DNA of 64,000 nt from AWTP1-13 sp050248715 (lineage in GTDB: Bacteria; Pseudomonadota; Alphaproteobacteria; Rhizobiales; Hyphomicrobiaceae). The notes below the pieces were generated by a model, which was given only the letters and a program-made list of their open reading frames with translations, had not been told where the DNA came from and searched no databases. This document shows, one piece after another, positions 58,491 to 64,000 of the stretch (position 1 is the stretch's first letter; the number at the start of each line of letters is the position of its first letter). The stretch is from positions 62,001 to 126,000 of the forward strand of contig JBFWRV010000008.1 of the NCBI GenBank assembly GCA_050248715.1, written 5' to 3'. Position numbers and translations under genes: made by a program.

Positions 58491-58934
58491 GTCTCCATCC
58501 CAATGAATGATCGTCTTTGCTCGCCGTGCCTTGCCGAGTATATGGTCCGCGCCCGCGTCCGACCAAGCGGTTCCTGCACGTGTTCTGCGATCCGTTCCAG
58601 CTCGGGCCGAGACATCGGGTGGGGCATTCTGTTGTCATCCCGGAATTTCGCGTCAGCGAAATATCCGGGACCCAGGCCCCGGTTCGCGATCCCCTCTGCG
58701 GCATGACGGCGAGCGGAGCTGATCGGACGTTGCGCTAGGTTCGCAGCACGTGCGCAAGCAGATAGCGGAGCCCGTACACGTGTTCTGCGATCCGTTCCAG
58801 CTCGGGCCGAGACATCGGGTGGGGCATTCTGTTGTCATCCCGGAATTTCGCGTCAGCGAAATATCCGGGACCCAGGCCCCGGTTCGCGATCCCCTCTGCG
58901 GCATGACGGCGAGCGGAGCTGATCGGACGTTGCG
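58491..58934. other. Intergenic region holding a tandem duplication
   Basis: 444 bp upstream of the TPR gene. Most of it (from 58577) is the first copy and nearly all of the second copy of a 200-bp repeat. The unit is listed separately. I saw no gene specific to this stretch. Confidence 0.8.
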
Positions 58935-58976
58935 CTAGGTTCGCAGCACGTGCGCAAGCAGATAGCGGAGCCCGTA
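58577..58976. repeat. Perfect 200-bp tandem duplication
   Basis: Positions 58577-58776 and 58777-58976 are identical over all 200 bases as read. Each unit contains a hairpin (TCCCGGAATTTCGC against GCGAAATATCCGGGA, 58638-58670 and +200) of the dispersed TGTCATCCCGG kind. Each also carries the last 14 codons (with stop) of the neighbouring small membrane protein. The second copy is joined to that gene; the first carries an orphan 3' end. Confidence 0.95.
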
Positions 58977-59264
58977 ACCGCCCCACGCGCTCGCCAGCGC
59001 GCCGGCGACCGCGAGAGCGGCCTTGAAGACGATGGCGAAGACGAGGTCCGCTTTCGGTTGGCCCTTGTAGCGTTTCAAGGACTGGATCTGGTCAGGCAGC
59101 CCGAAGGCAACGACCAGCACCGCAGAGATGGCGAACGCGACCCACGGATAGCCTCCGAAGCCGACCCCTGCAGCAGCAATCATCAGGAAGGCGTTGATCA
59201 CGGCTTGTGCTCGCCGCTCGCGGTCCGGCACGTCAGTGGGGCGTTGCGGGATCGACCCCGGCAC
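58935..59264 (-). CDS. Hypothetical small membrane protein, 109 residues
   Basis: A protein with three predicted transmembrane segments (VINAFLMIAAAGVGFGGY, VAFAISAVLVVAFGL, FKAALAVAGALASAWGGYG) and a hydrophilic loop (QIQSLKRYKGQPKADL). I do not recognise the family. It starts at a GTG at 59264. A later GTG at the start of helix 1 is possible. Its last codons form part of the 200-bp duplicated unit. Confidence 0.65.
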   Translation of the reverse strand: MPGSIPQRPTDVPDRERRAQAVINAFLMIAAAGVGFGGYPWVAFAISAVLVVAFGLPDQIQSLKRYKGQPKADLVFAIVFKAALAVAGALASAWGGYGLRYLLAHVLRT

Positions 59265-59788
59265 ATGCCGCCGGCTCCATTGCTGACCCTCAACCCTTGC
59301 CGCCGGCGATCCTCGCCGTTGGCCGGCGCTTGTCCGCTGCCGGCCCCTGCCGCCTGAGCGCGTCGGAGCGGTGGCCGGCCGCCTGCAGCAACCGCACGCC
59401 CGCGATATCCTCTCGGTCGATTTCGCTCATGAGCTGCCTCCGGGTTGCCGTCGCGCGGCCGCGCCCGCCCCACCGGATGATCCCGGTGCGGCCGGGAATT
59501 GACAAGAAGGACGAACTCAATCTCGCGGCAGGGGTCGCGTCCACCGTCAACGCACGAGTACGCAATAGAAAGGGAGCGCGCCGTCGCCGCTCGCGCTCCC
59601 GCACCGGCCGGCCAGATCGGGGAGATTGGCCGACCCCTGCCAACGCCCATTGGCGCAAGACAAGCGTCATTAGGCGATGGCGAGAGCAGTGTACTTCTCA
59701 AGTTCCCCCAGGACAAGCGCCGCGCGCGGGCTGCACGGCGGACCCAGTTCGCCGCTCCATCCGATGCCCGCCAGTACCGGGGACGCGT
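59265..59788. other. Intergenic region of 524 bp
   Basis: Lies between the small membrane protein and the end of the DUF2325 gene. It includes one weak candidate gene (59290-59430). All longer frames here are Arg/Pro-rich shadows. I saw no promoter or terminator that stands out. Confidence 0.55.
59290..59430 (-). CDS. Candidate 46-residue hypothetical protein
   Basis: A short frame with a good ribosome-binding site (GGAGG, about six bases before the ATG at 59430). The start is MSEIDREDIAGVRLLQAAGH, and the remainder is basic. No domain recognised. It lies between the small membrane protein gene and the DUF2325 gene on the same strand. Confidence 0.35.
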   Translation of the reverse strand: MSEIDREDIAGVRLLQAAGHRSDALRRQGPAADKRRPTARIAGGKG

Positions 59789-61114
59789 CTATCCGGCGAG
59801 CCCGATCGCGGCCCTCTGCTCATCCGGCGAAGGTCCGTTTCGCTGCCCGGCAATTGTCCTCAGCGCCGCGGCAAACGACGTCAATCCCGTACTTCTCAAG
59901 GCAACGCAGGGCTTTGCAGACTGCCGCGACACCCGCTTGACGACCGCTACCGCATTGTGGCTGACGCAATCGACTGGGAAGAACACCGCGTCTGCGCGCA
60001 CCGCCTGGGCCTCGAGCAACCCGCTGCGGTCGTCCACGCCGCCATCGTGATGCGTAAAGCATGCGCCCGTGCGCTCCGCCAGCCCGCGCAACTTCGGGAT
60101 CTGGTGCGCGCGCCCTCCGACGTAGAGCACGGTCGATCCGGCCAGGTCCGGAAGGTCCGCCTCGACCTGGCCGCCCGCGGAAAGTACACACCCCAACGTT
60201 CGTTCCGCTGCCTCCAGTTCCGCCCGCAGTTCCTGCTCTCCCAGCTCGGCCCTGCGTCGCAACTTCCTTTCGTGCTCGCTCTCCATCCTCAGAGTGCCGA
60301 CGCGAGATTGAAGTCTCTCGCAGCGCGCATTCGCCGAGGTCAGTTTGCGGCGCAGGTCGGCGATGAGCTGGGCTGTCGGATGGCGCTCGCCACCGAAGCG
60401 TTCAGGCTCCGGCCCCGGCGTCTGTTGCGCTGCCGTGATTGCCCTTCCCAGCATGTCGTTCAGGCTGGCGATGGTGGCATCGCGCGAGACCACGACATCG
60501 CGCAGACGCCTTTGCTGGCGGGCTATCTTCTCCTGGAGCGCCGCGTTCTCCGTTTCCAGGTCCCGCAACCGGCGGATGTCCGCCCGGTTGGCGGCACCGA
60601 CGAGATGCGAGAGCATGTGCACGTCGCCGAAGGCCTGTCGCGCCAGGTCCTCGCTGGTCTGGGCGTGTGTCAACAGGGCCCAGTAGGCGCCGGGAATCTC
60701 GGCTTTCTCGACGGCCGCCGTCCACAGTGCCCGCAACTCCGTCTCGCCACGCGCCCTGCCGAATTGGGCCAACGCGGCGTGATGCCGTCGATCGAGCGCC
60801 TTCTGCAGGAGCTTCGATGGGACATCCTTTTTGCCGGCCAGGAGTACGGCGCGGCCGTGTAGCTCGTGGTCGGTCTCCTTCTCGACCCCCGACAACTTGG
60901 CCTTGAGAAGGATTTGACGGAGCTCTGCCGTGGTCAGGCACGTGCCGATGACCGAGCAGTGGAAGGTGTTTGCCAGCTCCCAGATGCGTCGCCGTTTCAG
61001 CTCGGGCCGTCCTGCAGGACAGTGCGCCGCCTGCAGCAGGCGCATAGGCGGCGCCGGCACGACCGTTGCCGGTGCCCGCAGCGGCAGGTGAATGCCGGGC
61101 AGCTTGATCGACAT
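59789..61114 (-). CDS. DUF2325 domain protein with central coiled coil
   Basis: A 441-residue cytoplasmic protein. The N-terminal part has RRIWELANTFHCSVIGTCLT, followed by a helical region. A coiled coil spans about residues 180-320 (IRRLRDLETENAALQEKIAR, later RCERLQSRVGTL and EHERKLRRRAELGEQELRAE). The C-terminal DUF2325 domain has STVLYVGGRAHQIPKLRGLA, then FFPVDCVSHNAVAVVKRVS. The family's function is unknown. The ATG at 61114 is only 5 bp from a molybdenum-box-like dyad and has no ribosome-binding site, so the start may be leaderless or lie downstream. Confidence 0.85.
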   Translation of the reverse strand: MSIKLPGIHLPLRAPATVVPAPPMRLLQAAHCPAGRPELKRRRIWELANTFHCSVIGTCLTTAELRQILLKAKLSGVEKETDHELHGRAVLLAGKKDVPSKLLQKALDRRHHAALAQFGRARGETELRALWTAAVEKAEIPGAYWALLTHAQTSEDLARQAFGDVHMLSHLVGAANRADIRRLRDLETENAALQEKIARQQRRLRDVVVSRDATIASLNDMLGRAITAAQQTPGPEPERFGGERHPTAQLIADLRRKLTSANARCERLQSRVGTLRMESEHERKLRRRAELGEQELRAELEAAERTLGCVLSAGGQVEADLPDLAGSTVLYVGGRAHQIPKLRGLAERTGACFTHHDGGVDDRSGLLEAQAVRADAVFFPVDCVSHNAVAVVKRVSRQSAKPCVALRSTGLTSFAAALRTIAGQRNGPSPDEQRAAIGLAG

Positions 61115-61119
61115 CTGTA

Positions 61120-61143
61120 CGTTATATTCACAAAAATATAGCG
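61120..61143. promoter_or_regulatory. Mo-box-like dyad at the DUF2325 gene start
   Basis: Half-sites CGTTATATT (61120-61128) and AATATAGCG (61135-61143) around six bases. They are symmetric except one T/C. The layout matches ModE/MopA-type molybdate-responsive operators. It ends 5 bp before the DUF2325 ATG. Confidence 0.7.
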
Positions 61144-61263
61144 ACGTCCAGTGGAGGAACGCCTGGTGTCGCGGCCCGCGGCGCCGAGGCCGCTCGCTCG
61201 GGCCGCAGGTCGCAATCTTAAGGACACCAGGGCCCTCGCGCCGATTGACGCCCGCAGCCCGTC

Positions 61264-61287
61264 CGCTATATTTGAATGACTATAATG
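61264..61287. promoter_or_regulatory. Second Mo-box-like dyad upstream of mop
   Basis: Left half CGCTATATT (61264-61272) is intact. After six bases the right half ACTATAATG (61279-61287) has two mismatches to AATATAACG. The spacing is the same as in the first dyad. It lies 363 bp upstream of the mop start. Confidence 0.55.
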
Positions 61288-61650
61288 CGGCGAGATCCGC
61301 GGGGATGCAGTCGTGCGTCGGCGAAGGCTGTTCCTTTCCCCTGGTGCTTTCTCTTGGCTCCCTCGCGCTTGCCGGCACAACGGGATCGGCGCAGCAGCAG
61401 TCGCGCAGGGTGACCGACCCGTCCGGCCGGAGCGCGAGATGCGCGGCGGGATATCGCGTGTCCTCGCCGCCGGGCCGCCGGCATCGACCCTGCCCCGCAC
61501 GCCAGCGTCCGAAACATGATCGGCTGGATGCGCGTGCCGTCTCCGGTCGAGAAAAAGTTGGCCTCTCCGGACGTGCGAGATCGACCGGAGCACGGGCGCT
61601 CATCGGGCCCGGCAACACGGCCGCAACATCACGTCGAGAGGAGCGATGAC

Positions 61651-61857
61651 ATGAAGATCAGTGCACGCAACGTACTGAAGGGAAGGATCGTCGAGGTCAC
61701 CAAGGGCGCCACGACCGCGCACGTCAAGATCGACGTCGGCGGCACCATTGTCACGTCCTCGATCACCAATGCATCCGTCGACGACCTGAAGCTGGTGCCG
61801 GGCAAGGACGCCTACGCCGTCATCAAGGCATCCGACGTCATGGTCGGCATCGACTAG
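61651..61857 (+). CDS. mop: Molbindin (Mop), TOBE-domain molybdate-binding protein
   Basis: A 68-residue single TOBE/Mop-domain protein. The start MKISARNVLKGRIVEVTKGA and the ligand loop TTAHVKIDVGG, then TSSITNASVDDLKL, match molbindins. These form hexamers that store molybdate (or tungstate) in the cytoplasm. An AGGAG site lies before the ATG at 61651. No modABC or modE gene is in the window. Confidence 0.94.
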   Translation: MKISARNVLKGRIVEVTKGATTAHVKIDVGGTIVTSSITNASVDDLKLVPGKDAYAVIKASDVMVGID

Positions 61858-61960
61858 GCGCTGATCGTCCGCGGCTGTGCTGGATCGTGCCCTCCGGAAC
61901 AGCGGCGCGAGACCGGGCAACGCACTCTGCGCTCGAGGAACTTGGCGAGCGAGGCCCGCG

Positions 61961-62104
61961 ATGATTGGTCAGGATATGTTCGCCCTCGTCGGCGGATTGG
62001 CGCTTATTGGCGTGATGATTTTGGGCTTCTGGCGATCGACCAGCATTCCGCCGCGGAATGACGCTCGCGAGTTGGGGCACGTGCCGCCGCCTGAGGGGCA
62101 CTAG
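61961..62104 (+). CDS. Candidate small membrane protein, 47 residues
   Basis: A short frame with one predicted helix (MFALVGGLALIGVMILGFW) and a polar tail (STSIPPRNDARELGHVPPP). The composition is protein-like. The ribosome-binding site is weak. It starts 103 bp after mop on the same strand and its stop abuts the convergent patatin gene. Confidence 0.4.
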   Translation: MIGQDMFALVGGLALIGVMILGFWRSTSIPPRNDARELGHVPPPEGH

Positions 62105-62105
62105 T

Positions 62106-63236
62106 CTACGCAGCGGCTTCCGGGGACGGGCGCCGCGCGACCGACGGCAGCGGCGCGCCGCGGTGACCGGCGTGGAAATCCCTGGCAAAGTCGACCGTGG
62201 CACGGCGGCCGATGCTGGCGCCGTTGCGGGCCAGCCATTTCTCGGTCTCGGTGCGCCCGACCCCGTGCAGGTAGGCGAGAAGCTCCATGTCGGGCTTGGC
62301 CTTGCTTTCGGGGGCCAGCGCGCCGGTGAAACGGCCGGCATCGATGAGGTGGAAGCGATGCCGCGCCAGCCGCGCATCGGGTGTGTTGCTGCGCCTGGCG
62401 AAGAGGCCCCGATGCCGGGTGCGCACCGTCTCGATCACCTCCATGTCGCGCAGCATGGGCTGGTTGAAGGTGATCTGGTTGATGCGGGCGCTGATCTCGC
62501 GCGCACTCGTCGGCACGCCGGGCCGCTCGACCGGGTTGAGCTTGACGATCAGCGTGTCGCCGACCGGGCTTTCGCGACCGAGCGTGAGCAGGTCGGGGTT
62601 GGCCGAGAAGCCGCCATCCCAATAGGCATGCCCGTCGATCGTCACGGCGTGGTGGATGGTCGGCAGGCAGGCCGAGGCCAGTACGCACTGCACGGTCATC
62701 TCGCGGCGGCGGAAGAGGCGTGCGCGGCCGGTGGCGACGTCGGTGGCCGCGACCAGCAGCTCGGGACCCGGCGACGTGCGCAGCAGCGCGAAGTCGATAT
62801 GCGCCTCGAGCAGCTTGCGGAAGGGATCGAAGCCCAGCGGATTGAAGTCGTAAGGCGAGAACAGCGACGCCACCTGCGCCAGCGCGTTCGATTTGGAGAT
62901 GCCGGCGAGCCAGGGGTTGTTGCGCAGCAGGTCGGGCACCCCCGCCTTGGCTACGGCCTCCCACACGGCCTTCAGCACCGCGCGGGCGCCGGTACGGCCG
63001 TTCTCGACGAGCCCTGCGGCGAGAGCCACGGCATTGACAGCGCCGGCGCTGGTAGCGCTGATCCAGCCGATCTCCAGCGCCTCCTCCTCAAGCAGGCGGT
63101 CGAGCACGCCCCAGGTGAAAGCGCCGTGCGCTCCGCCCCCCTCCAAGGCGAGGTTGAGCCGCTGCTGTCGCGCTGCAAAGATCAATGGAGGTTCGCCCCG
63201 GTTGTTGCTGGAAGCGTAACCATGGCGATCCCGCAC
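62106..63236 (-). CDS. Patatin-like phospholipase
   Basis: A lipid acyl hydrolase of about 376 residues. The glycine-rich oxyanion loop is LALEGGGAHGAF. The nucleophile elbow reads ATSAGAVNA (first Gly of G-x-S-x-G replaced by Ala), and the dyad aspartate is in YWDGGFSANPDL. The GTG at 63236, 7 bp after the ABC ATPase stop, is my choice of start. The ATG at 63335 would add Arg-rich sequence overlapping that gene. Probably cytoplasmic. Confidence 0.87.
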   Translation of the reverse strand: MRDRHGYASSNNRGEPPLIFAARQQRLNLALEGGGAHGAFTWGVLDRLLEEEALEIGWISATSAGAVNAVALAAGLVENGRTGARAVLKAVWEAVAKAGVPDLLRNNPWLAGISKSNALAQVASLFSPYDFNPLGFDPFRKLLEAHIDFALLRTSPGPELLVAATDVATGRARLFRRREMTVQCVLASACLPTIHHAVTIDGHAYWDGGFSANPDLLTLGRESPVGDTLIVKLNPVERPGVPTSAREISARINQITFNQPMLRDMEVIETVRTRHRGLFARRSNTPDARLARHRFHLIDAGRFTGALAPESKAKPDMELLAYLHGVGRTETEKWLARNGASIGRRATVDFARDFHAGHRGAPLPSVARRPSPEAAA

Positions 63237-63243
63237 GCCGTGA

Positions 63244-64000
63244 TCAAGGCACCACGTCCCTTGCCAGCACGAACGGCACGCCGTCGATCGTGGCATAGCG
63301 CGCCTTGATGCCGTAGACCGCGGCAAGATGCTCAATCTTCAGCACATCTTCGGGTGGGCCTGCCGCCACGGCGCGTCCCGCCTGCATCAAAACGATCCTG
63401 TGGCAGAAGCGCGCGGCCAGCGAGAGATCGTGCAACGCGACCACCACCGTTCGGCCCGCCGAGGCCAATGCGCTGAGATGGCGGAAGAGGGAAAGCTGAT
63501 GCGCGGGATCGAGACCGGACACAGGCTCGTCGGCCAGCAGCGCAGCAGGTTCCTGCGCCAGCGCACGGGCCACCAGCACGCGAGCCCGCTCCCCGCCCGA
63601 CATCTCGAGTACCGGCCGCCCGGCCAGATGGCGTATGTCCATGGCCGCCAGCGCCGCGTCGATGGCCTGCACGTCGGCGGCACTCTCGCCGGCGCCCATG
63701 GGCTGATGCGGCAGGCGGCCGAGCGCCACGACGGCGCGCGCGCTGAGCGCCCAGTGGACCGTCCGTTCTTGCGGCAGATACGCAAGCGCGCGGGCACGCT
63801 CCCTGGCATCCCCTTCGGCTCCTGGGATGCCGCCGAGCATGACGGTGCCCGCCGCCGGCCTGAGCAGCCCCGCCAGGATTTTGAGCAACGTCGACTTGCC
63901 GGCGCCGTTGGGGCCGATGACGGCGGTCACCTCGCCCGAGTGCGCGACGAAATCGAGTCCCGCCAGCACAGGCCGCGACCTGAGCGTCAGATGCAGCCCG
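63244..64000 (-). CDS. Iron/heme-type ABC transporter ATP-binding protein, 5' end outside window
   Basis: ATPase of the FecE/HmuV group, which drives uptake of iron-siderophores, heme or cobalamin. Walker A IGPNGAGKSTLLK, a QERTVHWALSARAVVALGR block typical of the group, signature MSGGERARVLVARAL, Walker B ALLADEPVSGLDP and the H-loop ALHDLSLAA are seen. The open frame continues through the right edge (upstream codons LTLRSRPVLAGLDF fit the family), so the start and probably the permease and binding-protein genes lie outside. Confidence 0.9.
   Translation of the reverse strand, partial: GLHLTLRSRPVLAGLDFVAHSGEVTAVIGPNGAGKSTLLKILAGLLRPAAGTVMLGGIPGAEGDARERARALAYLPQERTVHWALSARAVVALGRLPHQPMGAGESAADVQAIDAALAAMDIRHLAGRPVLEMSGGERARVLVARALAQEPAALLADEPVSGLDPAHQLSLFRHLSALASAGRTVVVALHDLSLAARFCHRIVLMQAGRAVAAGPPEDVLKIEHLAAVYGIKARYATIDGVPFVLARDVVP

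Larger units (their letters stand above)
61115..61650. other. Divergent regulatory region between DUF2325 gene and mop
   Basis: 536 bp containing two molybdenum-box-like dyads (61120-61143 and 61264-61287). Several frames cross it. The one starting at 61305 begins with a signal-peptide-like stretch but has no ribosome-binding site and becomes Arg-rich, so I do not call it. Confidence 0.7.

Noticed and set aside
57180..58706. 508-residue plus-strand frame opposite the large TPR gene
   Set aside because: No domain; the opposite strand carries clear TPR helices and a good start.
58577..58976. Idea that the tandem repeat is a CRISPR array or attachment site
   Set aside because: Only two long identical units without spacers, and no cas, integrase or tRNA gene nearby.
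59198..59716. 172-residue minus-strand frame in the gap before the DUF2325 gene
   Set aside because: Biased composition and no start signal; only the 46-residue frame at 59290-59430 has a ribosome-binding site.
59207..60862. 551-residue plus-strand frame opposite the DUF2325 gene
   Set aside because: Arg/Pro/Ser-rich shadow; the minus-strand frame has a coherent coiled coil and DUF2325 domain.
61305..61649. Frame beginning with a signal-peptide-like stretch downstream of the second Mo-box
   Set aside because: No ribosome-binding site, becomes Arg/Pro-rich after 40 residues, and lies in the mop leader.
62058..63308. 416-residue plus-strand frame opposite the patatin gene
   Set aside because: Antisense shadow; the minus strand has the patatin GGGAHG, SAGA and DGG motifs.

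Overview
The window looks like a chromosomal stretch of a GC-rich alphaproteobacterium, most likely of the order Hyphomicrobiales (Rhizobiales). Points in favour: the Kdo/lipid A block that begins with a DUF4170 gene; the rsmB - heparinase II/III-like - purH block; the dacC/SPOR - phasin - clpS - clpA block; the very large NAD-type glutamate dehydrogenase; an Omp25-type beta-barrel; and extragenic palindromes of kinds common in this order. Family assignments were made by eye from protein motifs; no search was run. I saw no rRNA, tRNA, CRISPR, phage or transposase genes.

Layout. 1-4.9 kb: an alpha/beta hydrolase (cut at the left edge) facing a NitT/TauT-type ABC import operon (ATPase, permease, periplasmic binding protein, and a second binding-protein-like protein without a signal peptide). 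5-7.2 kb: a CoA-transferase and a quinone-reductase-type dehydrogenase. 7.3-10.1 kb: heme A synthase, a HAD phosphatase and UbiA (respiratory cofactors). 10.3-16.5 kb: lipid A/Kdo assembly (DUF4170, MsbA-like exporter, an unusual DUF374-KdtA fusion, LpxK). 16.6-19.4 kb: a TPR protein, H-NS-like and HU-like nucleoid proteins, and a zinc-type CDF transporter. 19.5-30.8 kb: RsmB, heparinase-like protein, PurH, a GNAT, NAD-GDH and an AhpD-like protein. 30.9-38.3 kb: a ParA-type ATPase, a fumarase-superfamily lyase, then a leftward aspS-GST-HlyU-cupin run and a MATE exporter. 38.3-45 kb: PanC, PutA, an EamA transporter, and a VWA-like/J-domain pair. 45-55.5 kb: a D,D-carboxypeptidase with a SPOR domain, phasin, ClpS-ClpA, a rRNA-methyltransferase-like protein, an NAD(P)-binding protein, a HIT protein, a FemAB/GNAT-like protein and an M48 protease. 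55.6-59.3 kb: a beta-barrel protein, a 25-residue hydrophobic ORF, a large TPR protein, a perfect 200-bp tandem duplication and a small membrane protein. 59.3-64 kb: a DUF2325 protein and a molbindin (Mop) pointing away from each other across two molybdenum-box-like palindromes, then a patatin-like lipase and an iron/heme-type ABC ATPase cut at the right edge.

The most interesting signal is the 61.1-61.9 kb region. Two 24-bp dyads, each with 9-bp half-sites around a 6-bp spacer and resembling ModE/MopA 'Mo-boxes', lie between the DUF2325 gene and mop. This suggests that a poorly characterised DUF2325 protein belongs to a molybdate-responsive regulon. The second is the in-frame fusion of a DUF374 acyltransferase-like domain to Kdo transferase. 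The third is the 200-bp tandem duplication carrying an extragenic palindrome.

Most of the window is ordinary core-genome content. Gaps over 300 bp are described individually: 17640-17992, 46657-46979, 50350-50695, 58491-58934, 59265-59788 and 61115-61650. Start codons were chosen from ribosome-binding sites, signal peptides and family N-termini, and are less certain than stops.
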